Assembly (NCBI GenBank): GCA_910579135.1 | Contig: CAJTTM010000011.1 | Location: 10,543-74,542, forward strand | DNA from: an uncultured Erysipelotrichales bacterium | GTDB lineage: Bacteria; Bacillota_I; Bacilli_A; Erysipelotrichales; Coprobacillaceae | Length of the DNA: 64,000 bases | Reading direction: 5' to 3' | Shown here: positions 16,407-25,516 of the stretch, piece by piece | How positions within the stretch are numbered: position 1 is the first letter of the stretch | Layout of the letters: every line of letters starts with the position of its first letter | Made by a program: the position numbers and the translations under genes | Notes under the pieces: generated by a model | Database searches by the model: none | Seen by the model: only the letters and a program-made list of their open reading frames with translations | Told to the model about the DNA's origin: nothing

Positions 16407-16575
16407 CAAAAAAAAGATATACCCCATAAACAAAGTTTCTATTCGCATTTACAGTAGCGAAGCACTGGATGTTTTATGGGATATATCTCTTTTATTTTGG
16501 ATTTTTCATCCAATAATATACTATGCTTGAAAGAAAACAATGTTGTCAAAATATGTATTTTGACAAGTCTCTTTC
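16407..16575 (-). ncRNA. Candidate ToxI-type antitoxin RNA upstream of toxN
   Basis: A promoter (TTGAAA 16609-16604, 16-bp spacer, TATAAT 16587-16582) precedes a ~170-nt non-coding stretch. It has two structured parts: an outer CTTGAAAG/CTTTCAAG stem (16526-16533 with 16571-16578) enclosing a perfect 10-bp hairpin (16543-16552 with 16557-16566), and a 16-bp stem with one G-U (16415-16430 with 16473-16488) followed by TTTTTTTT just before toxN. This promoter-RNA-terminator-toxin layout is that of type III systems. No clear tandem ~35-nt repeats are seen, so the antitoxin identity is inferred. Confidence 0.55.
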
Positions 16576-16642
16576 AAGTTGATTATAACATAAACGAGTT
16601 GTTTTTCAATCATTTATTCCAAAATAACAAAAAAGTCCTTTC

Positions 16643-17110
16643 TTAGAAAAGACTCCTTGCTAGTTCTGGTAATAAAACACAAACTCCAGTAATCACAACA
16701 GCTGAAATTAAAGCTCCTAGCATTGCACAAAACATTGTTTTCTTAAAATCCAGATTTAAAAAAGTTGCAATGGCTGTTCCAGTCCAAACACCAGTTGTTG
16801 GAAGTGGTATTCCAATAAAAGTAATTAAAGCTGCTTCTTTATATTTTTCAAATTTGCCAACATTTTTATTGATTTTGTTATCAACAATATTAATTAACCA
16901 AGGTAACCAATTACGTTTTCTTAATGTTTCCATGATCCAATTAAACATATAAAAGATAAATGGAACAGGAATAAGTGAACCAATATAACTTACAAGAAAG
17001 ACTAATAGCGGATCACATCCAGTAAAAATACCTACTGGTATAGCTCCCCTTTGTTCAATAAGAGGAATTGCTGAAATAATCATAATATAAAATATTTTAC
17101 TCATCATCAT
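16643..17110 (-). CDS. COG2426 small integral membrane protein ('small multidrug export' family)
   Basis: 155 residues with four hydrophobic segments (about 5-28, 33-55, 95-118 and 128-152). IPLIEQRGAIPVGI at the N-terminus and GIPLPTTGVWTGT in the middle are hallmarks of the COG2426 family. Despite its Pfam name, transport of drugs is not well established for the family. The gene is monocistronic: a hairpin with T run (16629-16652, minus strand) overlaps its 3' end. Confidence 0.85.
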   Translation of the reverse strand: MMMSKIFYIMIISAIPLIEQRGAIPVGIFTGCDPLLVFLVSYIGSLIPVPFIFYMFNWIMETLRKRNWLPWLINIVDNKINKNVGKFEKYKEAALITFIGIPLPTTGVWTGTAIATFLNLDFKKTMFCAMLGALISAVVITGVCVLLPELARSLF

Positions 17111-17166
17111 TTTCCTTTCGTTATCATTATACTAATTATATGCCTTTTTGCAAGCAAAAAAGAAGC

Positions 17167-18984
17167 CTAAGCTTCTTTTGTACGCTTAAATTGAGATTGA
17201 TATAAAGAGGCATAGAATCCATTCTTTTCCATCAATGATTCATGATTACCAAATTCAACAATATCTCCATCCTTCATCACAATAATAGTATTTGCATCTC
17301 TAATTGTAGATAATCTATGAGCAATGATAAAGCTTGTTCTTCCTTCCATTAATTTATCCATTCCTTTTTGAATCAATACTTCTGTTCTTGTATCAACAGA
17401 TGATGTGGCTTCATCTAAAATTAATATCTTAGGATTCTTTAAAAATGCTCTTGCAATCGTTAATAATTGCTTTTGACCCTGAGAGATATTACTTGATTCT
17501 TCATTAAGAATTGTATCATATCCCTCTTCTAAAGTATGAATAAAATGATCAGCATAAGCAAGCTTACAAGCTTCTTTAACTTCTTCATCACTGGCATCTA
17601 GCTTCCCATATTTAAGATTTTCTTTGATAGTCCCTCCAAATAACCAAGTATCTTGTAATACCATCCCAAATAAGCTTCTTAAATCATGACGAGAATAATC
17701 TCTAATATCCTTTCCATCAATCAAAATACTTCCGCCATTCAACTCATAAAATCTCATTAATAATTTTACAATCGTTGTTTTCCCTGCCCCAGTTGGTCCC
17801 ACAATTGCGACTGTTTGACCTGCATGGACATGTAGTGAAAAATCATGAATAATGGTTTTATCTTCTTGATAGCCAAATTGGACATTAGAGAAAGTCACAC
17901 TTCCTTCAGTATTTAAAAGTTCCTCTTGATTCACTTTTACTACTTCTTCATCTAATTCTTCTTCATCTAAGAATTCAAATACACGTTCTGCTGCTGCAGC
18001 GGTTGATTGAAGCATATTCATAATTTGAGCAATTTGTGTAATTGGTTGATTAAATGATCTTACATATTGAATAAATGCTTGAATATCTCCAATAGAAATC
18101 GCATTTGTAATAGCTAGATAACCTCCTAATAAACAAACACCTACATATCCTAAATTTCCAATAAATCCTGTTAATGGTTGCATTAACCCTGAAAAGAATT
18201 GAGATTTCCAAGCTGATTCATATAAATGATTATTATGAACTTCAAATGTTTCAATAGAAGATGTTTCTCCATTAAATGCTTTTACAACATTATGAGCACC
18301 ATACATTTCTTCAATATGTCCATTAACTTCTCCTAAATTCTTTTGTTGAGAACTAAAGTACTTTTGACTACGTTTTGTAATTTGACTAATCCCAATCATT
18401 GAAATCGGTAATACACATAAATTCATTAATGTCATTGATAAACTAATAGAAATCATCATAATAAATACACCAATTAAAGTAATTGTAGAAGTAATGATTT
18501 GAGACATACTTTGATTAAGTGATTGAGCTATTGTATCAATATCATTTGTTACTCTACTTAAAGTATCTCCACTAGAATGTTTATCAAAATAACTTAATGG
18601 TAATCGATTCATTTTTTCACTAATATTTTTTCTCAAATCATAAGCAACTTTTTGAGAAATCGTTGATGTAATAAATCCTTGTATATAATTAAAAACAGAA
18701 CTTAATAAATAAATACTACCTAAAAATAATAAAATAGATAATATAGCATCAAAGTCAATACCTCCGCTTTGACTAACTTTCGCAAGTATTCCTTCACTTA
18801 ACTTATCAGTTGCTTTTGCTAAAATCTTTGGTCCAAAAATTGAAAAAACAGTTGAACCACCTGCAAATAATACAACAATCATAAATTTTAAATAGTAAGG
18901 TTTGAGATACACAAATAATCTTTTTATTGTTCCTTTAAAGTCCTTAGCTTTTTCCACGCTTTTCATTTTTCCATGTCTAGGCAT
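17167..18984 (-). CDS. Heterodimeric ABC multidrug exporter, subunit with consensus Walker B
   Basis: 605 residues: six membrane segments (about 30-320) fused to an ATPase domain. Walker A is GPTGAGKTT and Walker B is LILDEATSSVD with the catalytic Glu. The signature reads ISQGQKQ instead of LSGGQ. The partner gene overlaps by 8 bp. In heterodimeric exporters such as LmrCD, BmrCD and TM287/288, one degenerate ATP site is built from the aberrant signature of one subunit and the Walker B Asp of the other; the residues here fit that pairing. A MarR regulator leads the operon. Confidence 0.93.
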   Translation of the reverse strand: MPRHGKMKSVEKAKDFKGTIKRLFVYLKPYYLKFMIVVLFAGGSTVFSIFGPKILAKATDKLSEGILAKVSQSGGIDFDAILSILLFLGSIYLLSSVFNYIQGFITSTISQKVAYDLRKNISEKMNRLPLSYFDKHSSGDTLSRVTNDIDTIAQSLNQSMSQIITSTITLIGVFIMMISISLSMTLMNLCVLPISMIGISQITKRSQKYFSSQQKNLGEVNGHIEEMYGAHNVVKAFNGETSSIETFEVHNNHLYESAWKSQFFSGLMQPLTGFIGNLGYVGVCLLGGYLAITNAISIGDIQAFIQYVRSFNQPITQIAQIMNMLQSTAAAAERVFEFLDEEELDEEVVKVNQEELLNTEGSVTFSNVQFGYQEDKTIIHDFSLHVHAGQTVAIVGPTGAGKTTIVKLLMRFYELNGGSILIDGKDIRDYSRHDLRSLFGMVLQDTWLFGGTIKENLKYGKLDASDEEVKEACKLAYADHFIHTLEEGYDTILNEESSNISQGQKQLLTIARAFLKNPKILILDEATSSVDTRTEVLIQKGMDKLMEGRTSFIIAHRLSTIRDANTIIVMKDGDIVEFGNHESLMEKNGFYASLYQSQFKRTKEA

Positions 18985-21193
18985 TTGCTAATTCCTCCTT
19001 TGATAATTGTGAATAAGCAATTTCCTTATAAACTTCACAATTCTCTAATAATTCTTTATGTGTTCCCTTTCCTACTATTTTTCCTTCATCTAAAACAATG
19101 ATTTGATCAGCATCCATAATAGAAGCGATTCTTTGTCCCACAATTAATACAGTATTCTTTGTTTTTTTCATCAATGTTTTTAATTCACTTCTTAGCGCAG
19201 CATCTGTTTTAAAGTCCAAGGCTGAAAAACTATCATCAAAAATAAGAATTCCTGCATCTTTCACTAATGCTCGTGCAATTGCTAGACGTTGTTTTTGTCC
19301 GCCAGAAACATTTGTTCCTCCCTGTGAAATTTCTTCATCTAATTGTTTAGGCTTTGTTTCAATGAATTCACTTGCTTGAGCAATCTTAATCATTTCTTTT
19401 AATTTCTCATCACTTGCATTAACTGCTCCATATTTTAAATTAGATTTAATTGTTCCTGAAAACAATACTCCTTTTTGAGGAACTATACCAATTCTTTCTC
19501 TTAAATCATGTTGATTGACATCTCTTACATCAACACCATCAACCTTAACACAACCTTCGCTCACATCATAAAAACGAGGAATCAAATGAATTAAACTCGA
19601 TTTTCCGCTTCCAGTACTTCCTATAAAAGCTGTAGTTTTCCCTGGTTCAGCTACAAAGTCAATATGACTCAAAACAGGTGATTTTGCTCCTGGATATTTA
19701 AATGTAACATCTTGAAATTCAATATAACCTTTTTTATCTTCATCAAAATCTTTTGGTGTCTTAGGATCTTGTATTGATAATTCTGTAGACAATACTTCAT
19801 AAATACGCCCTGCCGCTACAGAGGCTCTAGGTACCATAATAAAGATCATAACAACAAATAAGAATGACATAATAATATGCATAGCATATTGAATAAATGC
19901 CATCATTTGTCCAATCGCGATATGTCCTAAATCTAATTGTTTAGCTCCTACCCATACAACAAGAACAGTTGCTATATTCATGATAAAATTCATGATTGGC
20001 ATTAGAGTTGCCATGGCTCTATTAACGAATAAATTAACTTTTGTTAAATCACTATTAGCCTTGTCAAAACGATTTTCACTAAACTTTTCATTGCCAAAAG
20101 CTCTTATGACTAAAACTCCTGATAAATTTTCACGCATTGTTAAGTTTAATTTATCTATTAAAGTTTGTATTATTTTAAATTTTGGTAATACAACTACCAT
20201 TGCTATAACTAAAACAACAACAATCACAACTAAAATCATTCCAATGATCCAAGTCATACTTGGAGAGTTTGTGATTGCTTTATACAATGCACCTACTCCC
20301 ATCATTGGGGCAAACAATACAATTCTAAGCATCATGACCATTAATGCTTGAACTTGAGTAATATCGTTTGTTGTTCTTGTGATGAGTGAGGCTGTTGAAA
20401 ACTTATTGAATTCATGACTAGAAAAACTTTCTACTTTTTCAAATACCGCTTTTCTTAAATCACGTGCTAATCCTGCACCTACTCTTGATGATATAAATGC
20501 TGAAATCATTGAGACTATCATGGCAACAAAAGCAATCCCTAACATCTTTATTCCTGAGCTTAAAATATACTGAATTTGGATTTGATCTACATCACATCCT
20601 AATTTCATATATTCTAATTTCACACCATTTCCAGCAACTATTCTTAATGTTGATTCACCCATTGTTTCCATTTGAATATTAACTTTAGAAAGCATCTTAT
20701 TCATATATTCTTCTCCACCCAATTTCAATGCATCATAAACAGAAACACCTTCTTTAAGATGTCCAAATTGTTGTTTGTATTCTTGAGAATGAACATCCAT
20801 TGAATCAATAGATGCAACCATAAGCATAGGTTTTAATAAAATATCCTCTAATTCTTTTTCTTGTTTATCAGATAATTCTTTTAATTGATATCCATTATTC
20901 GCTTTAGGAAATTGTTCTTTGATCTTTTCACCAAAATTATCTTTATAAAGATAAGCATCTTTAACAATATTTTGTTCATCACCATTCATAAATATCATTA
21001 AATGATCAAAAGTCTCCTCACTTAAAACCTTTCCAATTGGTCCATTAAAACCACCAGATTGAATACCATTAGTCACAATATCACTCATATAATCTGGTAG
21101 GGAAAGCTCTGCTTGTGATTGTATAAAAACTAAACCTATACAAAGTAATATAGATAACCAATATTTACTCACATATTTCCTTAACTTTAACAA
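18977..21193 (-). CDS. Heterodimeric ABC multidrug exporter, subunit with degenerate Walker B and large extracellular insert
   Basis: 738 residues. The first membrane helix (about 12-30) is followed by an unusually long loop (about 35-200) rich in Lys, Glu and Asp, probably a folded extracellular insert, before the remaining helices (about 215-470). The ATPase domain has Walker A GSTGSGKSS, a normal signature VSGGQKQRL, and Walker B ILIFDDSFSALD, where Asp replaces the catalytic Glu. This complements the partner subunit encoded downstream. It overlaps the MarR gene by 7 bp, so the three genes are translationally coupled. Confidence 0.93.
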   Translation of the reverse strand: MLKLRKYVSKYWLSILLCIGLVFIQSQAELSLPDYMSDIVTNGIQSGGFNGPIGKVLSEETFDHLMIFMNGDEQNIVKDAYLYKDNFGEKIKEQFPKANNGYQLKELSDKQEKELEDILLKPMLMVASIDSMDVHSQEYKQQFGHLKEGVSVYDALKLGGEEYMNKMLSKVNIQMETMGESTLRIVAGNGVKLEYMKLGCDVDQIQIQYILSSGIKMLGIAFVAMIVSMISAFISSRVGAGLARDLRKAVFEKVESFSSHEFNKFSTASLITRTTNDITQVQALMVMMLRIVLFAPMMGVGALYKAITNSPSMTWIIGMILVVIVVVLVIAMVVVLPKFKIIQTLIDKLNLTMRENLSGVLVIRAFGNEKFSENRFDKANSDLTKVNLFVNRAMATLMPIMNFIMNIATVLVVWVGAKQLDLGHIAIGQMMAFIQYAMHIIMSFLFVVMIFIMVPRASVAAGRIYEVLSTELSIQDPKTPKDFDEDKKGYIEFQDVTFKYPGAKSPVLSHIDFVAEPGKTTAFIGSTGSGKSSLIHLIPRFYDVSEGCVKVDGVDVRDVNQHDLRERIGIVPQKGVLFSGTIKSNLKYGAVNASDEKLKEMIKIAQASEFIETKPKQLDEEISQGGTNVSGGQKQRLAIARALVKDAGILIFDDSFSALDFKTDAALRSELKTLMKKTKNTVLIVGQRIASIMDADQIIVLDEGKIVGKGTHKELLENCEVYKEIAYSQLSKEELANA

Positions 21194-21627
21194 TCTTCTT
21201 CACCTCTATTCATGTTATTCTCTAACTTCTTTAAAAGAACAATAGCATTATTTATCTCTTCTTCACTTACTCCCTTAAAAATATCCTCCATTATCCCTTC
21301 TAAAGCAATCATCTGCTCTTCTAATATCTCTTTTCCTTTATCACTAATCTTTAAAGTATAATTACGTTTATCATTAAGATTGATTTCTTTTTCAACATAT
21401 CCAGCTTTTTCTAACCTTGTAATTCTTACAGATAAAGTCGCTTCACTAATATGCATTTGAGCTGCTAATTGTTTTTGATTCATATGACAGCAATTAATCA
21501 AAACTAATAAATGACATTGTTCAGGGGATATATGACTATCTTTTAATTTCATAAAAGCTAATTTTTTTGCTTCTTTTTGAACGATATGCAATTCATTGAT
21601 AAACTTTTTTATTTTTTCTTCCATCAT
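21187..21627 (-). CDS. MarR-family regulator of the ABC exporter operon
   Basis: 146 residues with a central winged helix-turn-helix: MNQKQLAAQMHISEATLSVRITRLEKAGYVEKEINLNDKRNYTLKI. It leads an operon with the two ABC subunits, an arrangement typical for local repressors of efflux pumps released by the pump's substrates. A perfect 20-bp palindrome lies 27 bp upstream of the start and is the likely autoregulatory operator. The start is ATG behind AAGGAGGATATG. Confidence 0.92.
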   Translation of the reverse strand: MMEEKIKKFINELHIVQKEAKKLAFMKLKDSHISPEQCHLLVLINCCHMNQKQLAAQMHISEATLSVRITRLEKAGYVEKEINLNDKRNYTLKISDKGKEILEEQMIALEGIMEDIFKGVSEEEINNAIVLLKKLENNMNRGEEDC

Positions 21628-21653
21628 ATCCTCCTTATATCATATCAATCATT

Positions 21654-21673
21654 TTACTTAGTATACTAAGTAA
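21654..21673. promoter_or_regulatory. Perfect 20-bp palindrome, probable MarR operator
   Basis: TTACTTAGTA (21654-21663) is followed directly by its reverse complement TACTAAGTAA (21664-21673). It sits just upstream of the MarR-ABC operon, matches the size and symmetry of MarR sites, and probably overlaps the operon promoter. Confidence 0.75.
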
Positions 21674-21779
21674 TGTCAATGATAAAAGGAACTATAAAAA
21701 AATATAAATTTCTTAGTTCCTTTTTAATTTTCTCTGTATCAATAGATATTCAATTCTTTATTATCTTAATATTTAAAAA

Positions 21780-21822
21780 AGCTATAAAGTTAACTCAATA
21801 AGTATAAAGTCTCTTTATAGCT
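21780..21822 (-). terminator. Terminator of the AEC transporter gene
   Basis: AGCTATAAAG (21780-21789) pairs with CTTTATAGCT (21813-21822); on the minus strand TTTTTT follows. A second hairpin (AAGGAACTA...TAGTTCCTT, about 21688-21725) lies further on, giving back-to-back isolation from the MarR operon. Confidence 0.7.
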
Positions 21823-21827
21823 CTTAT

Positions 21828-22763
21828 CTATGCTATAAATATAACTACAATTGCATAAATAATTAATGTTATAATCATAAACAAAGAGAGAAACGCTGAA
21901 GTAAAGTTACCATCCTCTTCACTTTTAAATAATGAAGAAATCTGCATTGGAATCGCCAATCCTGTAGGACACATAAAGTAAATGAGAACAGCTATCATAT
22001 AAGTTTTCTCTGCCATTAAACTTGGGAATAGTATAAAGAATCCTTCAATGACTCCTATATAAATAACAACTCTTAAAATCAGTAATTTTAAAATAGATCC
22101 AAGAATACTCATATCTACTTTTAAATCATATCCTATAATAAATAAAATCATTCCCACAATTGGTGCTGTTGCAGTAGAAATTGTATTTGTATATAAATCA
22201 ATAAATGCACTCTTTGATAACATATCATATACCCCAAAAAAATTAAGAGTTAACGCTAAAATAACTGCAATCACAAAAGAATTAGATAAAATCTTCTTGA
22301 TCAATTCCTTGGTATTCATTTCTCCTGCACTTGCTTTCGCAACCATAATCGGTATAATCACAAAAGCAACTAATGTTCCAGCTAAATCAAAAATAACAGT
22401 ATTGCTTGCATATGTAGCTCCAACAATGGAAGTATATAATGGTAATGCAATATTACCTCCCTCACAAGTTGTAAGCATAAAATAGGAAACATGTGAAAAT
22501 TTCTCTCCTGTTAATTTTCCTGTCATTTTTCCAATAACCATTGCTAATATAAAAACAACAAAAACATATAGGACAATAAAAACTGCTGACATTTTTATTT
22601 TTGAAGTTAATAAAATATTAAATATTAATATTGGAAACAAAACATTAAATACAATGCTATTTGCTCCTGCCTTTTGTTCTGGAGTCACAAATCCTTTTAA
22701 TCTTGCTATCATACCTAGCACAACCATAAAAAATACTGGAAATAATGTTGTTAATGCAACCAT
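21828..22763 (-). CDS. AEC-family transporter (auxin efflux carrier / malate permease type)
   Basis: About 311 residues from the ATG at 22763, chosen because AAAGGGGAGA lies just before it. Ten hydrophobic segments in two sets of five fit the AEC fold (BASS/AEC superfamily). The broken-helix region (LTTCEGGNIALPLYTSIVG) and C-terminal FMCPTGLAIPMQISSLF are recognisable. Members include malate and malonate permeases and amino-acid exporters, so the substrate cannot be assigned. A second AEC gene lies at 34342-35283. It is monocistronic with its own terminator. Confidence 0.85.
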   Translation of the reverse strand: MVALTTLFPVFFMVVLGMIARLKGFVTPEQKAGANSIVFNVLFPILIFNILLTSKIKMSAVFIVLYVFVVFILAMVIGKMTGKLTGEKFSHVSYFMLTTCEGGNIALPLYTSIVGATYASNTVIFDLAGTLVAFVIIPIMVAKASAGEMNTKELIKKILSNSFVIAVILALTLNFFGVYDMLSKSAFIDLYTNTISTATAPIVGMILFIIGYDLKVDMSILGSILKLLILRVVIYIGVIEGFFILFPSLMAEKTYMIAVLIYFMCPTGLAIPMQISSLFKSEEDGNFTSAFLSLFMIITLIIYAIVVIFIA

Positions 22764-22833
22764 ATCATTCTCCCCTTTCATTAATACCTTTATTTTAATG
22801 AATATATAATAAAAATCAAATACTTAAAAAAAA

Positions 22834-22858
22834 TACCTTCCCATACCTATAAGGCATA
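22834..22858 (-). terminator. Terminator of the HAD pseudogene
   Basis: On the minus strand TTCCTATGCC and GGTATGGGAA pair with two G-U pairs, a few bases before a run of eight T. Confidence 0.55.
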
Positions 22859-22876
22859 GGAAAGATATATTAACAA

Positions 22877-23552
22877 CTATTTATAAAACATAGCTTTCAA
22901 AACTTCTAAAACACCATCTTTATTGTATCACAAGCATTATCCATAGCATAAGATTCCCCAACATTATTAAGTAAATCATAATCATTCATTTGATCCCCAA
23001 AGGTCATACATTCTTCTCTTTTTATATTAAAATACTCTCGCACAAACTTAATAGCAGCTCCTTTATTAACCGATTTATTAAAAATATCAAACCAAACATT
23101 TCCACTAGTAACCAATTGTAAACATTCAGGTAAACGTTCCCTAATCATAGAAACATCTTTTTCTATACAATTTGACCAATCTGCCACAGAAATCTTTAAA
23201 ACATCATCATCTACATATAAATCGTCTACAAATTCATAATTTCTATAAAAATCCCTAATAAAATCTCCCTTATCTTTAAAACAATTTAAAACGTATGCCT
23301 TTTTTACTCCACACACAACAACACAACATTCTTCAAATTCTTTTAAAACATCCAATAATTCATTAACAGATTTTTTTATCTACAGTATTTTTATACAATA
23401 CTTGATCATGAAAAACTATCTTTGTTCCATTTTCACAAATATATAATACCATTTTCCTTCATCTTTTCATAAACATCAAATATTTCTTCATTATATGACT
23501 TATCATCTCTAAATCATGTTCCATCTAAATCAGATGCAATCAATTTAATCAT
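22877..23552 (-). pseudogene. Broken HAD-superfamily (Cof-type) phosphatase gene
   Basis: The N-terminal HAD motif is present at the start (MIKLIASDLDGT from 23552) but is followed at once by an in-frame TGA. At least one frameshift separates it from an open stretch (22906-23355) holding the C-terminal Cof region, with GAAIKFVREYF and TFGDQMNDYDLL (HAD motif IV). Another frameshift near 22915 disconnects the normal ending (KDGVLEVLKAMFYK to 22877). Cof phosphatases dephosphorylate sugar phosphates or flavin precursors. Multiple lesions argue against sequencing error. Confidence 0.85.
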
Positions 23553-23599
23553 TTTGTCCTCTCCTTTTCATGAAGGCTCAAGATTTCTTGAGCCTATTA

Positions 23600-24481
23600 T
23601 TATTCAAAAACTGATAAATAATTAATTTTTTTCAAACTCAATAATTTTAATTCTTCTAATTTTGAAATAATACTCTCATTATCAATTCCCCTATAATACT
23701 CTTTAATTAAAGCAATATAAGATGACATTAATATAGTCGCTTCAGATGTCCCAGTCTTTTTTATCCATCCTTCATGACTTTCTCCTAAAATATCATTATC
23801 TAAATCTCCATCTAAAATATTATTAGGAATCATAATATCAACTCCTGGGAATGCACATAAAAGATTATTATCAATATTACAACGTTGCCAAAGTTTATGA
23901 TCATCATCAAACGCTCCTACCGATATAACACCTTTTACATTTGCTGGAAACAATAAATCCTTATCACCATAATCACCCGCAGAAGCAACAACAGTTATAT
24001 TCTTTTTAATTAACCGATGAATCATTTGGATAACTTCTTCATCTTTCTTATAACCCCCTAAACTGAGATTAATAATATCAGCACCATATTCTTCTGCTTT
24101 TTTTAATCCCCTTAACAACAAAGCATTATTTGTAGATCCCTCATCATTAATCACTTTAATAACAATAATTTTTGATTGAGGAGCAATACTAATTTGTTTA
24201 TCTAAAACTAAAACTGCCATTTCACTTCCATGACCATGTCTATCTTTAACTTTTTCACTTTCATCAATAACATTATAAGTTCCTATAATTCTTTCTTCAT
24301 ACCAATTTAATAGACGATTACTAATCCCTGAATCAATGATTGCAATAACCTGATCTTTTCCTTGAGAATATTTCTGCAAATCTCTAATATTCAATTCCTT
24401 AAGATGCCACAGCATCTTATCGTATTGACAAGCACATAGACATACACATAACAATAAAATGAATGTACGATATTTTACCAT
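23600..24481 (-). CDS. Subtilisin-like (S8) serine protease, lipoprotein
   Basis: 293 residues. The N-terminus has a short signal with lipobox LCAC (Cys18), so the enzyme is probably membrane-anchored outside the cell. The S8 triad is visible: Asp in VIAIIDSGI (about residue 50), His in RHGHGSEMA (about 85), and Ser in KTGTSEA near 245, with Glu where most subtilases have Met (GTSMA). SAGDYGD holds the region of the oxyanion residue, where Asp replaces the usual Asn (ASAGN). There is no long propeptide. The gene overlaps the preceding small membrane gene by 7 bp and lies two genes after a secreted protein, suggesting one system. Confidence 0.85.
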   Translation of the reverse strand: MVKYRTFILLLCVCLCACQYDKMLWHLKELNIRDLQKYSQGKDQVIAIIDSGISNRLLNWYEERIIGTYNVIDESEKVKDRHGHGSEMAVLVLDKQISIAPQSKIIVIKVINDEGSTNNALLLRGLKKAEEYGADIINLSLGGYKKDEEVIQMIHRLIKKNITVVASAGDYGDKDLLFPANVKGVISVGAFDDDHKLWQRCNIDNNLLCAFPGVDIMIPNNILDGDLDNDILGESHEGWIKKTGTSEATILMSSYIALIKEYYRGIDNESIISKLEELKLLSLKKINYLSVFE

Positions 24482-24669
24482 ATATATAACAAATAGTAGA
24501 CCTCAGCCGCAATCAATCCCATTAGAAGAATATGAACAAAAAATATAAAATTTTTTCCATTATCACCTATCTTCAATAAAAATTTTTCTTGGTACTTCTT
24601 ATTAAATATTAAGCTCATAAAATAAATGATTACATCAATAAAACAAAATAATATAATATACCCTTCCAT
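24475..24669 (-). CDS. Small two-helix membrane protein of the S8-protease locus
   Basis: 64 residues from the ATG at 24669 (GAAAGGAAATTAGTG precedes). There are two hydrophobic helices (about 2-22 and 41-62) with a short basic loop (NKKYQEKFLLKIGDNGKN) between. No family is recognised. It lies between the secreted-protein gene (14 bp upstream) and the protease gene (7-bp overlap), the position where bacteriocin immunity proteins or small membrane partners often lie. That role is speculative. Confidence 0.6.
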   Translation of the reverse strand: MEGYIILFCFIDVIIYFMSLIFNKKYQEKFLLKIGDNGKNFIFFVHILLMGLIAAEVYYLLYIW

Positions 24670-24683
24670 CACTAATTTCCTTT

Positions 24684-25346
24684 CTACTGTTTATAAACAT
24701 CATTAGCAGCCCAAATCTTAAACTCTACAACCAAACCATTTTTTGAAGATAATTTCTTATAAACTTTTTTCGTTCTTGTTTTTAAACTACTAATATAAGT
24801 ATATACACTTCCTCCAAGTACTCCAACTATCTCACAAGCCAGCTTTAAAGTTACCTGTCCACAAAATCCTGCATATTTTCCTAATGCAATACTGATACTT
24901 GTAGTATATCCCAATGTTTTCGTTATTTTATCTAATGATGCTATATATTTAGAGGCAGTACTGTGACTCATATAATTTCTTACTCCCCACCAATATGTTT
25001 TCTTTTTGGTGATATTTCCACCCTGAACATTTAACTCATCATCCTCTAAATCAATAATTGTTCCATTATCACTAATTTCTATTTCACCATCTTCAACGCC
25101 TTGATTAAAAACTTCTAAAAAGGATTTTAATGCATTTGTTGACTCTTTTCCAATCATACTTTCAATTCTTGACTGATCTCTTTGACTAAGTTCAAAACAA
25201 CCCTCTTCAACATCAATCATATCTTCAATCTTTTCCAGTGTTTTTAAACTTACATCTTGTATTTCTTCAGTAGCTAAAACACCTTGTATAGAAATACTCA
25301 TACAAACTACAAAACTCATTAAACTTAAAATACATTTTCTTATCAT
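24684..25346 (-). CDS. Secreted protein of unknown function, first gene of the S8-protease locus
   Basis: 220 residues from the ATG at 25346, chosen for GGAGGAAAAG upstream. It has a Sec signal peptide (about 1-27, ending VLA). An acidic segment follows (about 28-115, many Glu and Asp), then a basic, glycine- and aromatic-containing C-terminal region from about KKKTYWWGVRNYMSH. That region has a hydrophobic middle (TSISIALGKYAGF...GVLGGSVYTYI) and two Cys. An acidic pro-region before a basic, partly hydrophobic mature part resembles a processed secreted peptide or toxin. No named family is recognised. A small membrane protein and a subtilisin-like lipoprotein are encoded next. Confidence 0.6.
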   Translation of the reverse strand: MIRKCILSLMSFVVCMSISIQGVLATEEIQDVSLKTLEKIEDMIDVEEGCFELSQRDQSRIESMIGKESTNALKSFLEVFNQGVEDGEIEISDNGTIIDLEDDELNVQGGNITKKKTYWWGVRNYMSHSTASKYIASLDKITKTLGYTTSISIALGKYAGFCGQVTLKLACEIVGVLGGSVYTYISSLKTRTKKVYKKLSSKNGLVVEFKIWAANDVYKQ

Positions 25347-25418
25347 TTTCTTTTCCTCCATAGTTTAATATCCTTAAATTCATTTCATAAAACCCTGTTA
25401 ATAAAGAGTTAAAAACAT

Positions 25419-25457
25419 AAACTACTTATTCTATTTTCACCTCAATTCCAGTAGTTT
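25419..25457. repeat. Inverted repeat upstream of the secreted-protein locus
   Basis: AAACTACT (25419-25426) and AGTAGTTT (25450-25457) are exact complements separated by 23 bp, about 75 bp upstream of the secreted-protein start. They could be a regulator site; function is unknown. Confidence 0.35.
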
Positions 25458-25516
25458 TATATTAAAAGTTATTTTCATAATTTTTGAGGCTAGAATAATT
25501 AAAGAAAATAATAATT

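Noticed and set aside
16407..16575. Ordinary 5' leader of toxN rather than an antitoxin RNA
   Set aside because: Not excluded, but a terminator with eight T directly before the toxin start and a ToxN-family product make the antitoxin reading more likely.
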